This document shows, one piece after another, positions 12,728 to 24,136 of a stretch of 64,000 nt of DNA (position 1 is its first letter; every line of letters begins with the position of its first letter). Below the pieces are notes generated by a model. That model was not told the DNA's origin, made no database searches, and worked only from the letters and a program-made list of their open reading frames with translations. The position numbers and the translations under genes were made by a program. The DNA is from Eumeta japonica (lineage: Eukaryota > Arthropoda > Insecta > Lepidoptera > Psychidae): the NCBI GenBank assembly GCA_005406025.1, contig BGZK01000284.1, positions 372,001-436,000 on the forward strand, given 5' to 3'.

Positions 12728-12810
12728 TGCTAAGCTGTCCTTTTCAAAATAAGTATTTTGAAAAGGACAGCTTAGCAGAATCCGAGCGTGGCGAAGTCGC
12801 CACGCTCGGA
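12728..12810. repeat. double hairpin with shared loop aagt
   Basis: Hairpin 1: arm 12728-12750, loop aagt (12751-12754), arm 12755-12777, 23 perfect pairs. Spacer gaa. Hairpin 2: tccgagcgtggcg (12781-12793), loop aagt (12794-12797), cgccacgctcgga (12798-12810), 13 perfect pairs. The layout is X-L-X'-Y'-L-Y with an identical L. It is best read as an X-aagt-Y site that gained an inverted copy of both flanks plus a 4-bp duplication of L (net insertion 43 bases). Confidence 0.95.
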
Positions 12811-13563
12811 AAGACAACGTAAAATTTGCCCTGGATATAATTTAAAATACCAAAAGTCAGTACATGCATCGAGAGTCACCCGGTGGAAACGAGACGAGAG
12901 AGGAAAGACAACAAATCGCCCACGCGAAAGTAAACACGAACGAATGATGAAGATCAATTATATCGCTCTCGCTTTGTTCAATATTTTTTTTGCGCATCAA
13001 TAATCTGAAATACATTAATTTCTTTTGGTACTACTACTTACCGACACATTGATATTTTCTTTATTACGTAACTGAAAAGAAATCTGAAAAAACGGTGGAC
13101 CCTACAGGCCATTTCTAAAAGTTCCCGCTGTGATATTGATCGATATGTTTTTGAGCTCATCGAGTCATAAATATTGTCTAAAAGGTTTTGGTTTTTTTCA
13201 GCTCCCAAATTTAAAAAACTGTTCACTCCGCAGGCTATCTCTGAAACTTCTTACTACTTTCAAACTTAAAGTGTTCAAAAATAAAATAGCAGTAAATTGT
13301 TGAGCTCATCACACTCAAGAGATAGATTTTAATAATATTTCAACCTCTCCGAACTCTAAAATATAGTACTAATACATTCTAAGCTCATGCATATCTAAAT
13401 TCTACAAATATTAAAAAAATATTTTTGTTAATTTTTCAACTACAATATCTTTCGAATGCGTTCTTCGATTTTGATCTGCTTTACTGCATCACACGCATTT
13501 TCTTAAAGAAAAAAAGATGACCGAGTACTAAGTATCAACTCATCAATAATTTTAACACGTAAC
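12811..13563. other. noncoding stretch with an old dispersed-repeat segment
   Basis: The segment near 13240-13290 (gaaacttcttactactttca and following) closely matches 48497-48545 (gaaacttttcgctactttca and following), so both belong to one interspersed repeat family on the same strand. Frames here are short and not coding. Confidence 0.5.
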
Positions 13564-13623
13564 AAATTCGAAAAAGAAAGGTTTTTCTTTTCAAATAAAG
13601 AAAAACCTTTCTTTTTCGAATTT
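13564..13623. repeat. perfect hairpin, 27-bp arms, 6-nt loop
   Basis: 13564-13590 is exactly reverse-complementary to 13597-13623, with loop tcaaat. The arms include gaaaaagaaaggtttttctt. A 63-codon minus-strand frame running across it is a by-product. Confidence 0.95.
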
Positions 13624-14099
13624 TTTGTTAACAATATTTTTCGATGGAACCGACCAATTTTGATAGAGTTTGTAACCATTAACTTGTTTTTCAAGGAAAA
13701 GAACTAGTTACATTTTGGAATGTATAGGTAAATTAGCTTAAAAAATATTCTAAAAAACACTGAAAATATTTTCAACCCATATTCATACAGAAATAAACAC
13801 ATCACTCGAAAAAAAAGTGAATTCCTAGGACTCTGAAACATAAATATCTAATGAAAACTCTATTTTCAACAACAGAACTGAAAACCTATGTTTATAAAAA
13901 ATTTCGACTATCATAGTGAGAATTTAAAAATGATTAAACCTTATTGAAATGCACACACAGAGCCCTCTAAATAAATGTGTGACTTTACTTAGTCGTCTTA
14001 CATGTGAAATCAGTTTATTTTTATTTCTGGTATTACTTTATGTCGACTACTATTCTTTTAAACATTTCTTAATTTTTTTTATAATAAATTTTCATAAAT

Positions 14100-14400
14100 G
14101 GATTGAAATGCCACGGTTAAAATTTCAATTTCCTTAAACTTATATTTCTAAGAGATGCACAAGGTCCGAGCTTGTAAATCGCTCAAACGTCCCGCTTTTG
14201 CAGCACGACAATTTTATGAATATCCGCGGTGTTTCCCCAGAACAAGATGCCATAAGACATCAGACTATGGAAACAATCCAAATAAACCAATCCTAGCAGT
14301 TTCGACGTCTGATAAATTTCTCATTTTTTAGACAACATAGGCGGCAGAGCTAAGCCTTTTCGCCAACTTACTTATATGAGGACACCATTGAAGTCTGTTA
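14100..14400 (-). pseudogene. LINE ORF2 C-terminal region remnant
   Basis: This continues the reverse transcriptase across several frame breaks. Near 14340-14400 it reads RLQWCPHISKLAKRLSSAAY, the typical post-RT segment (W..HI..L..KL..A.Y). At about 14230-14272 a different frame gives SLMSYGILFWGNTADIHKI, matching the family's (SLLSYGI..WGN). VRAIYKLGPCASLRNI-like sequence then follows, corresponding to the conserved (AIR.I..L....SCR..F) stretch. The read fades out near 14100. Multiple frameshifts make this dead. The family function is to complete the ORF2 polyprotein after the reverse transcriptase. Confidence 0.75.
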
Positions 14401-14401
14401 T

Positions 14402-15284
14402 CTAAAGTAATTCCCAGGAACACGGTAGCATTAACAAACTCAATTCTTTGTTACGTACTGAAATAGTTCCGAATCCATGTCTTAAATTTGGAAGTGAGAA
14501 TCTAGTACATTTTGTTTTCGTTTCATTAAGAAGTAGGTTATGTGCAGTAAACCATTTTTCTACTATAGAGATAGCATTGTTCACATCGTCATAAGTGGGC
14601 TGTTGTCTTTTAACTTTAAATAACAAAGAAGTGTCATTTGCAAACAGTACTATCTCATAAACATCCTTAACAAGGCTGGGTAAATAATTTATGTAGACTA
14701 AAAAAAGAAAGGGACCAAGAATCGATTCCTGTGGTACATCCATATGGACTATAGATCCAGACGATCTCATAACATTGATATCAACTCTCTGAACCCTGTT
14801 ACTCAAATACGACTTTAGAAGGTCGAATGCCCGGCCTGTTACTCCATAGTGACATAGTTTCTTGATCAGAGTTTCATGATTAACACAATCAAAAGCCTTG
14901 GAGAGATCGCGAATCTTCTCACGCTCCAAAAATATGTAACACAAGCTCAAAGCCAGCATCGATTGTTGAGCGACCCCAAGTAAAACCGAACTATTCGTTA
15001 AATGTTAATTTATTAGTATAAAAATGTAGTAATAACTGATTAAGGATTAATTTTTCGAATATTTTGCTAAGTGACGATAGTATAGATATGGGTCTAAAGT
15101 TATTGGGACTTGATGCAGTACCGCCTTTAAATAATGGAATTACTTTACTTTCTTTCATCAAATCGGAAAATACGCTATCATCTAAACACTTATTAAAGAT
15201 AAACGCCAAATGGAGCGCAATGTAACCTATAATGGAGTTTACAATTATAATAGAAAGACCATGAATGTCAGCAGTCCTCTTCAT
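14402..15284 (-). pseudogene. LINE reverse transcriptase domain (ORF2), broken
   Basis: Two open stretches, 15284-14991 (97 codons) and 14959-14402 (185 codons), make up the reverse transcriptase that copies the element's RNA at the target site. The first has KVIPLFKGG and NNFRPISILSSLSKIFEK, the finger motifs 1 and 2. The second has DLSKAFDCVNHETL (motif A, catalytic Asp), VPQESILGPFLFLVYIN (motif B, where the family has VPQGSILGP) and IVLFANDTSLL (motif C, normally FADD). The change of FADD to FAND removes one of the two catalytic aspartates, so the enzyme would be inactive even without the gap between the stretches. Closest clade by eye is CR1/Jockey-like. Confidence 0.9.
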
Positions 15285-15299
15285 GTCTAAAGATTTAAA

Positions 15300-16000
15300 T
15301 TTTTGATAACTTTTTCAGAACTCATATATTGATGTATAAATTCCAAATTAATGTCACAAATCGGACTATTTTTCTTCAGTCACGATTCAGAATGGCAAGA
15401 GCAGGAGATGAATTAAGAGAACTGGTAGTTAAAACAGGAATATCAGTAAGGAACGTTTCGAAGGCCTTAGCAACCTCTGTGTCTTCATTCAAGGTTTTGT
15501 CATCTAACTTAAGTTCAAAGTCAATAACTCGGTCCTTAATTTTTCCAGTCTCGTTTTTTCATCGTTTTCATAACATTATTACTATTTTTTATTTTATTAT
15601 TTACGGACTTGGCTTTAGCCGCGATGAAAATACGTTTAAAAATTTTATATTGTTTTGTTATATATTTAGCAAAGCTCTCTCTATTATTAAAAGTCCTTTC
15701 GTCTTAAAGCTCAGTCTCCTTTTACTTTTATGATTTCTCACTCTTGGCCAATCTTTAAATGATAATCTTTCATTTATTTTGACATTTTTTCTTTAAATAC
15801 ATTATCATATTCTATTTTTATCACGTCAAATATTAAATTATACATCTCATTGGAATCGTCACAGCACTGAAATTCCGGAATTCTTCTCATGATATTTTCT
15901 CTAATTCACGAACGAATTTCGCTTTTCCTTTACCGGTACATAAATTATGTTTCTTTTTAGACTTTTATTAAGCGATATTATAAAAGACGCCGATTGACCG
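15300..16000 (-). pseudogene. LINE ORF2 linker between endonuclease and RT, broken
   Basis: Minus-strand reading in shifting frames gives LDDKTLNEDTEVAKAFETFL and nearby text, which fits the segment before the reverse transcriptase in this LINE group (D...L.....IA..FN.FF). Several stops and frame changes occur. It joins the endonuclease to the reverse transcriptase and has no separate known function. Confidence 0.65.
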
Positions 16001-16032
16001 CTGTGGTCTAATTTTAAATTATAGATTTCTCC

Positions 16033-16095
16033 TGTGAGTCAATATTTGTCTATACAAATATTGACTCACATCAACAACATCTATATGTTGTTGAT
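16033..16095. repeat. double hairpin with shared loop inside the LINE
   Basis: Plus strand: tgtgagtcaatatttgt (16033-16049), loop ctat (16050-16053), its exact complement at 16054-16070, then atcaacaacat (16070-16080), loop ctat (16081-16084), atgttgttgat (16085-16095). Loop L is identical in both hairpins. The arms have 17 and 11 perfect pairs and share one base. On the minus strand, deleting the 31-base insert gives a LINE endonuclease reading INNI-stop-TNID, matching the family motif (I[DN]NI.TN). This shows that the unmodified state was X-L-Y. Confidence 0.95.
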
Positions 16096-16109
16096 ACAAA
16101 TTTCATAGG

Positions 16110-16690
16110 TAGAAGATATCCGCGTTGGAACTAAAAAGAGATTAAACAGATTATAACAACCGAAAAATTCCAAAATCTCACCGCCACGATTACTGGCATC
16201 CAATAAATCTATATTCAAGTCTCCACATATTGCTATTTTTTTTTACTTTTGTCACTATTTTTACATAAAACTTGATCCATTAGAGACTCAAATAATGCAT
16301 AGGAGGAATGAAGGGATTTGTATGCGCTCATTACAACTAGCCGTTCGAGCTCCACACAGGCTATTTCAATAACCAGCTCAACAGATAGGCTCACAATATC
16401 CGTTATTTCCTTGAACTTTAAATTATTCCTTATTAATATTAAGGATCCGCCTCGTATTGATCTCTCTCTGTTGAAGGAGCTAGCAACCTGATGATTGACA
16501 AAACCAAATTGGAGCTGGTAGTTCCTGAGCCAATGTTCCTTAATACACAAAATATCGATATTAGCATAGCTTATAAATAGTTCAATCTCCAGCTCCTTGT
16601 TCTGCATACCTTGAATATTTGGATGCACCAGGTTGAGAATACATTGATCTTTATTGTTTTTAAATATGTTATTATTATTTACATTTGTAT
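16110..16690 (-). pseudogene. LINE APE-type endonuclease domain (ORF2 N-terminus), broken
   Basis: The open stretch 16628-16233 (131 codons), readable upstream to about 16690, starts with HPNIQGMQNKELEIELF, the N-terminal (N..S) (..NIQG...K..EL) region of LINE endonucleases. DILCIKEHWL holds the conserved Glu (family: .EHWL or .ETWL), and IRGGSLILIRN matches (RGGV.I..R). After a one-base shift in an A run near 16235, the frame continues with AICGDLNIDLL, the GD.N.D catalytic motif, and VPTRISSTYEICINNI, the PTR....ID.I region. LDHSGQS (D-H catalytic pair) lies further on, beyond the double hairpin. Its role is nicking target DNA to prime reverse transcription. Frameshifted and dead. Confidence 0.88.
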
Positions 16691-16984
16691 ATACTGCACT
16701 AATTTTATGCGACGTAATGCTTGGACCACTCTCTGTTATCTTATCATTAGTGTTAAAGTTAATTGAAAATAATTGTGTAAATTCATTATTGCCGAGAAAA
16801 CCCTGTTTGTTCTTTTGAACTAAATTAAAGGAATTGGGTATTCTCTTTATCGTAGCCGCCTGTTTAAATCCGTAAAACTCTGCACTATACCAGATCCCAC
16901 AGATTCAAGCGAGCCGCAGTCGTTCTTAGAACTAAGTCCTGCTGTATTATATAATGTAGCAGAACATATATTAAAGGTTAATAA

Positions 16985-17580
16985 TTAAGCCAAATGTCGC
17001 TTAAAATAATTTGATAGGAATATTCTATTCTTTGTTAAAATAATATTATAATTAAATTTATTGATGTCAAAAAAATACACATTTGCATCACTGACGCCAT
17101 GTTATATATTATACATTAATATATTTAATTTATGGGCCTGGTTGAGTTGCTTCTCCGTTAATCCACTAGCAAACGCAAAAGCACACAAAAATAATTTAAT
17201 GCTATTTTGATTGGACCACTCTAAGAGGTGGGTAAACACAACAATCATTTCATTTATATTTAAACCAAAATAATTTCCAACTAATATAATTATTGTTGTG
17301 TTTTGTTATATGTATGATTTAAAATTTTGTTAATAATGTGATTACATGAAGCACCAGGCATGCAAATATTCATTACCCGGTGATTCATACACCCGCTCAA
17401 CATAGGGCCCAATCCGATACCTAATTCGTCGGAATAGATTACGGTCTCGTTCTCATTATTTGTAACGGCGTGGAGTGCACTGGTCACACTTTCAGGCATG
17501 CTTGCATTTTCGTTGTTATGTGCAATACTCTGCTCAGTTTTTTTATTGGAAACTGTGCAATCCAAATCATCAACCGACAT
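16985..17580 (-). pseudogene. LINE ORF1 with SGNH/esterase-like domain, broken
   Basis: The open stretch 17580-17290 (96 codons) begins MSVDDLDCTVSNKK, has a polar N-terminus, then VIYSDELGIGLGPMLSGC, which resembles SGNH block I (normally GDS..RGL), and NICMPGASCNHIINKI, which resembles block II (KPGA). A frameshift near 17295 leads to IIILVGNYFGLN, placed like block III (G..N). LTEKQLNQAHKLNILMYNI, a stop, and ILTKNRIFLSNYFKRHLA follow, placed like the final block before the C-terminus. CR1-type LINEs carry such an esterase in ORF1, thought to aid RNP or membrane association. The block I Ser context is altered (YSDEL), so activity is doubtful. The alternative is an unrelated ORF1, but the order of blocks argues for SGNH. 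Confidence 0.6.
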
Positions 17581-17640
17581 GTCGCTATTTAATTTAATAT
17601 CTAAATTGTAATTAAAATTGCGCGGCTCAATCTTCTACAA

Positions 17641-19480
17641 TTTAGGGAATGTCATGTGTTTAATTGTAGACGGGCCAATTATTTGACATGTAAGTTACCC
17701 TAGGATAACTGATCGCCACCCATATACAGGATATACAACATTTATCCTTATATAAATTTAAGAGAATTATTAAACTCAAACATTATAAAAAAGGATATTA
17801 CACAATTTCCGAATATATAGAAGAGAAATGTCCATGGCATAGGCGGCTCGACTTCTCGCCGAGCTGTTTCGTTCATAAATGTTTCGGATTTGTTTTGTCT
17901 ATGCATGATGAAATTAGAAAAAAACTACCCTTAAGTTTCTTTCTCGTTCTGCTTGAGGAAAAACTACCTTTTGAAAAAGTGGTAAAGTATAAATTCGCAA
18001 AAAAATTACTTATTGCAAGTGTTATTTCATAACTTATGAAATGAAGATATTTTAAATTTGAAATTTGAATAAACGTCCACAACAATGGAGGGAGTGACCG
18101 ACAAGCAGCCATCTTTTTAAAATACATTAATATTTTTATGAGAATTACTTAAGATTGTTTATTATATTAAAATTCTATAACTATATTTTTTGAAGCTCTT
18201 TATCTAGAAATAGTTCTTGTTAAGAAATCTGATTGAACAAACCAAAACTTTACTTGAGCTTTTATTAAATGCAGATTACGCAATATTAAGTGCATTTCAC
18301 ACGAAATCGACGCGATTGCATGAAACGTTCGATGAATGCCTGACAAAGCAAAATAGGTACTTATGGGTAGGGTAGTACCGAGTGAAGGGCCTTGGCCTCT
18401 ACGTGCCCCGCAGGGAAATAGACGCGATGCATGCATGCATTCGTATGCATATATTAAACACGACCGTAACGCACATGACGTCAGCGGTCTCTGATATAAA
18501 AAATATATACACAAAAAAATTAAAATATTTATGAACGTACGAAATGCACTAAAAAGTTGAAAATGATTATGAAACAGAAAACCGGGGCGACCGGGGTGTG
18601 CAGCGAGCGCATCCGACGGAAAGCAAAACAACTCAAAAAGCTGTGCATCCCTTTACTCATACTTGCATACACCGATTTTCCCGGTGCATTTCTCACTTTG
18701 CATTGCACGAGATTTATTTACACTTCTGTTCTGATCCAAAATTCTTAAGAGTCTTTTAATGGATTATTTAGTATTAACCTCTAAAAAATCAATAAAACCA
18801 ATACCTTTATCTGTGTAGCTAAAAACTATATTTAACGAGTTTTAAAAACCAGAAAATAAGCTTAAAGCCGTTAAGGTGTTTCAGTCTCCACCTTCTGTCT
18901 CCATCATCAAACCAGTTTGATAGTAACAAATTATTATGTCATTTTCCGAATAGTATAAGTTTCCAAAACTTTAAATTGATACCACGATCAGAAGTGTGTG
19001 ATACTAAGTTATCGCTTTACCTGACATAAGCAATTACTAGTTAAGGTAAAAGGTGTGTGCTAATAGTAGGTTGTGAGAAACAAGCCAGATCTTTATTCTT
19101 GAATTGTACTTCAATATGAAATATTAAAACCATTTTGTAATATTTGTAACATAACAGAGCGATAATAGCTCTGTGTTTAAAAGCGTGGTCTTCCCACCAA
19201 TAGCACCGGATTTGGTTCTGACCACGGCCGAATTAACCAACGAATCTAACTCGAATAAAATTAAGGTGCTCGCTTCGGATTCCAGAGAACGGGTTAACCC
19301 GTAAGTCTAACATATCATCATCACATTGGTGACAACGATGTTGATCAGTCCTCAACCCTGGGCCGAGGTGAAATTCTTTATAGTCCCAAAGCCCCCGATC
19401 TGAAATCAAAAATATGTGGGCATATAACTCGGCAATGGGATATGTGAAGAAATGGCTCAACAATCTAATATAACAACCGG
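17641..19480. other. AT-rich noncoding stretch
   Basis: No coding signal. The 143-codon minus frame at 18200-18631 has no recognisable domain and passes through simple sequence. A TGACGTCA (CRE-type) palindrome lies at 18476-18483; its meaning is unknown. Confidence 0.4.
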
Positions 19481-19489
19481 AGACGTCTT

Positions 19490-19780
19490 ATAACAATGGA
19501 AAAAATATAATTGGGTATTTTTTTATTACCGGAGAAATTCCAATCTCCCCATTCCGTCCCACCGACGGAAAAAGAATTACTTCCATCGGAAAAAATAATG
19601 CGGTCGAGGTAATTCCGTCACATTCGATTCGAGGGAAGATCGATAGGTAATTTTCAAAACTAATAATCCTTCAAGACCGTCTATCTCCGTGGGCCAGGTA
19701 GCGGCGCGAGAAGGGCCGGGCGCCTATTCTAATACTGAGGCGAAGTCGCGGCCGATATGGCTTTGTAGAAAACTTAACGA
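19490..19780. other. CpG-rich patch, candidate conserved noncoding element
   Basis: Denser in CpG than its surroundings, with runs such as gtagcggcgcgagaagggcc and several taatt/ttcc motifs. No frame is open across it. Confidence 0.35.
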
Positions 19781-19952
19781 TGCTGAAATCAACCATTCTA
19801 AAATTATTTTCGAGAGGGAGGAAAGAAACTTACTTATATCCCTATACATGACGCTAAATAAATAATTGATGTCTTAGGATTCATCCTACAGTAAAATCTT
19901 TTGTTTTCTATTAACTGTAGCGTACGGCAAATCTTCAAATGCCATTTCAATA

Positions 19953-19994
19953 TAAAAATATATAATAAATGAAGTCATTTATTATATATTTTTA
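19953..19994. repeat. perfect hairpin, 20-bp arms, 2-nt loop
   Basis: 19953-19972 is exactly reverse-complementary to 19975-19994, with spacer ag (or aagt as a 4-nt loop with 19-bp arms). The arms are AT-only except for one G/C pair next to the loop. Confidence 0.9.
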
Positions 19995-22900
19995 ATAAAT
20001 ATCAATATGTTACGAATAAATTAAATTGCAGCATTCAAATATTAAAAAACTTTAGAATCGTCATCGTTCTCGATTGCAGTACCACGATGGCTGTCGCTAT
20101 TATTTTTGATTTAAAATATCAGAAGACCCATTTTCAAACGTGCCACCGAGTAAACTCCACACAGACAGAATTTATCGCGTCCAATACTTACATTTACGGG
20201 ATTAGAAGACCAAATTAGAAGACCAAACTCGGTGCAAATATTTAGACATAAACACACCTCCACCCTACCCACACACGCATTGATTTATGTGATTCCGTCT
20301 AATATTCGTAAATACACGGGAGATTGCATCTTATACCTGATTGAAACGTATGCCTTTTTAACCCACGATTAGGTTGTGTGACCATAGGTAATTTTTTTTA
20401 AGCAAGGCCATTAATATGGAATGATGAAACACACGCTGTACAGGCACACGCTACACACGTTAACTGTACGAGTTCATCTTTCAAAACTATCGGACCACCT
20501 GTATCTTCTACAGCTTCTCTATGCGTATCACAACAACCACTTATATCTTCTGTAACTATAAGTACTTATGTTTCATTAATCGATTCGTGTCGCCACAGGG
20601 AAGACGTTAACGCCTCTGAATTTATCTTCAAGCGAAACTCGAAAACAGTCGAAGTTATAAATTGCGCGCCTTTGTAACACGAAAATATTATGAAGGCCTG
20701 TCAGCCCTACCCCGCGGGCTCGTCAAGGGGTGTCATAACAATGAAGGCTCTTGGCTCTTGCGGTCTGAGTTATTTCATATGCAGTTAAGTACAATATGAG
20801 TACGTTTAAAAATGTCTTAGAAAATATTTACTTCTTAAGCGATTTACTAAAACGACTAAACGATTTCAGCAATTGATTTTAATTCATTTTTGTTTATTAC
20901 TAATTAAAAAACTGAAAGATTTTTCTATTTCAAATAAACCTTAACAATAGAGATGGGATCCCTCAGGATCGCCACTTATGAACCGCCATGGCTATAATCT
21001 ATGATTTCGTTTGGTAAAATTTAACTCATTATTTCCTTTACTATAGCCTAAAAAAAATAATTAAATGTATTATATATATTTCTGAAAGAGTGCTAAAGCT
21101 GACTGGAGCCAAAGAACCCGTAGGACCGACGATATATTGTCACTTATACTAGAATATGGCGCCGAAATAGACCTTTGATCTTGGCATTTACGTCTATGGC
21201 AACAGTGAACAAAAGTAAACGCGCCCTTAACCTCGCACCGCTAACAATTCAGGTAAGCCTTATGAGATTTCCTTTAAGGGACATTAGATTGGTGAAAATT
21301 CCCATAATCTACGGTGTAACGGGAAAGCAGTTGGCATGCATTTTCTTAGAACTGACGCATCTGCATAATTTTGTAACGCCACCATACTTTTTGGGACGTG
21401 GTGTGCAAGAGATGCAAATTAAAAAAAAGGAACTAAGTAAGAACAAGTAACACGTTAGTGATGTACCGTGCAACTGTTGCTTATAGATGTCGATAAACCG
21501 AGAGGACGAATTAACAGATGGAGTTATCGATCAAGACTCGATATGTATATATTGAAAATTTAAAAGTCTAATAATCGACCTTTTAAAATTACAAAAGAAG
21601 AACATTTTACTAATTTTTATTGGGCATCAGAAAATATAAATCACGAAAATTGAAGTTATTTTATCTTAGTTGCTGTATGTTTCTTACAAAATATAATAAG
21701 ATTTTACATAAAAACTTTAGGAATGTTTATGCAATACTTGTAGTAATGCATAATCATTTCTAAAGGCCGACGTTAGTACTTTATAATACCCTCGCTGTCT
21801 AACCGTCAATGTAAATCATTTTTTTTTTGATTGAATAATAAAATTATAAATTTTTCAAACAAAAAATCTTAATTTTTTAAATAAAATGCTTCAATGACAA
21901 TAACAAACAATATTCTCAGACTTATTCGTCACAACACTATTTTATCTATCAGTAGAGACCAACAAAAAGATAATAATATAATAAATAGAATACGCATTCC
22001 AAAGACTATATGGAACAGCAAACAATTTGCTTTTGGACGATTCGATAAAAAAATCTTCTAAGAGTCCTTCAGTCCGTGAAAACATCCCAAACACTGATAT
22101 GGTGACATATTATGACCAGATAGAGAACCAAATCTATCTATTAGGTCAGAATCAAACCCGCTTGAGGTTTGTTCCGTTTCATATTTATCTATTTCATTTA
22201 TAAACTCACGACTATGTCCCAAAGGGAGAATAGAAACCACAGACGTTATGTCATCTTTTCATATCTCTCCTTGTTCACTGACATGCATCTATCCCTTTGC
22301 CGAACCATCCATCGCACATTCACTCTGTAGATTTGTTTTATGAATATATACTTTTATTTATCCTTACCAGAAGGTCAAATAAACATTCCTTTATATAAAA
22401 ACGATCTTTTTTATACAAATTTATAATTGACAATTTTTATGCATGTCAAATGCTTTATCGAAAACCGTAATATATTCATATTATATCAGCTTGCCATCAC
22501 AAAGTAATTATTTAATATTATACAGATTTATGCTCCTTATATAACATCAATGTAATAAAGTTTCTTGAATAGGAATATGTTTAATGCAAAAAAAAAACGT
22601 CGAAAAATCAATTTTTGCACGTTGCACGGTCTTTCGAAGTTTATTAAGTTGATTTTGTTTTACACTCAGTACTAGCATTATTACTTGGCCCGGATGGATA
22701 TCATTTTATTATACATATAACAAGTAGCTTCATTTGCTCACAATTCTAGTCACGATACTGTTTTTGGAATCAACGAATATTTCTGCCCTACGGATATAGG
22801 CATCATCAGTTATAAATTTTATAATTCAACTTTTTTTAAATTCTGTCTTACAACGCCTAACTAAAGCACATTCTCATAACAAGTATCATGCATTGCTAGA

Positions 22901-23856
22901 GGATTTAGCTAAACTTTATTTCGAATGCAATGTTTTTAACTATTTCTCAAACTCTAACATTTTATCTTAATTGGTTCACTGATTTAGCAGTAATCAGCAT
23001 CAAACCAGTAAAGACGCTTTTGGATTTAGTACGAACGTACGCATCGGATTTTTTTTCCTTTTTCTAAAAATTACACAAAATTAATTGAACTTTACACGCT
23101 ACCTTAATCATTACTTATGTCCACCGACAACTCAGACTAGTATACTGCCTACTTCTCTCTTTAAGCTATTACTCGCCTAAGCTTTTTTTATTACGAATGC
23201 CTGTCTAATTAATCTCTTCAAGGATCCGTACGCCCGGCACGAATGAAACTGCAACCCTTTTATTCTCCTAACTTTGTAGGTACATTTCTACTATAAACAA
23301 AAGTGTGTTGAAAGTTTTTAAACAACAACAAATTTGTTATAAAACCGGCGAGGTTTACGTGACACTAACGTCTGCCCATCGCATGAAACCGTAGGCCTTT
23401 TAATATAAATAATTCGGGCGCACCACAATACACCATTTAGTTGAAACGGCCGTAATCCGAGGTATTGTAGTGATCACTCCCTTTCCACGTTTAATGACCC
23501 ACCTTTGTGTCCGTGTTACATAACCTTAAATGTACAGTTTCAGGGTACAACGATCGTACCTTTGTGCGCCGATAGCGAGCGCCGGTATTAAGCGATTTAG
23601 TTGAGGTTATCGGCTGGATTATAATCACCGCGTAGTGTACTTATATTAAGTACTGTCTTGGGTGCGATGTAATAATTACAGATACTGTAGAGTGTTATAA
23701 TGGTCTTCCGATTAGTTTCTTTATGCAATATGTTTATTTTGAATAAATCTACATTAACATACAAATTTATATGGCAGGCCATGCTTATGTAGTAGTCACG
23801 GTGCATCCAATTTTGCAACACCACAAAAATGGACCACTCGTGCAGTGAGATATCAT
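19995..23856. other. noncoding stretch
   Basis: AT-rich with a few mixed patches (about 20150-20760 and 23220-23600). A small direct repeat ttagaagaccaaa occurs twice near 20202-20226. No frame exceeds about 90 codons and none resembles a known protein. Confidence 0.4.
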
Positions 23857-24052
23857 ACTCTTGTACAATACAGACGTGAAGTAATAGCTTTCGCGTTTCG
23901 TCCAATGAGTGAGAGTTCCGGCGACCTACTTCCTCCTTTATCAGTCCACTGCTACTCTATTGGATATCCTTTTTTTTAACTAAAGGCCGGAAACACATTG
24001 GTGGCTCCTTTGGATTGTGAATGTCCATGACAGACGGTAATCAGCTACCTCT
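23857..24052 (-). repeat. dispersed repeat family copy D
   Basis: On the minus strand it reads gccggaactctcactcattg and ctattacttcacg, closely matching 38019-38075 of copy B, plus a tgtttccggccttta stretch matching the gcgttgccggcctctt of copy B. It is one of four copies in this window (others at 35412, 37879 and 47990). Confidence 0.75.
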
Positions 24053-24136
24053 CTCTGGTGACTCGCACTTTCATCTTAAAAATGCAAAAAAATGTTAAAA
24101 TCAATAATGTAAACTATATTAACTTCGTCAGCCAAT

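Larger units (their letters stand above)
14100..17580 (-). mobile_element. degraded CR1-like non-LTR retrotransposon
   Basis: One LINE copy, reading on the minus strand from about 17580 to about 14100. In order it holds an ORF1 with SGNH/esterase-like blocks, an APE-type endonuclease, a linker, a reverse transcriptase and a C-terminal region. Order and motifs match the CR1/Jockey group of LINEs; an esterase-like ORF1 points to CR1. Frameshifts and stops break every part, so it is not functional. Two tandem hairpins (16033-16095) interrupt it. I could not fix the true ends: the 5' end may be truncated within or before ORF1, and no 3' tail repeat was found. Plus-strand frames here, such as 15329-15733, are shadows. 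Confidence 0.88.

Noticed and set aside
12728..12810. Rho-independent terminators
   Set aside because: The hairpins look terminator-like, but the DNA is eukaryotic and no genes end here.
15329..15733. 134-codon plus-strand frame
   Set aside because: It is the antisense shadow of the LINE linker, which reads sensibly on the minus strand.
18200..18631. 143-codon minus-strand frame
   Set aside because: No domain, no gene context, odd composition, and an overlapping frame on the other strand.
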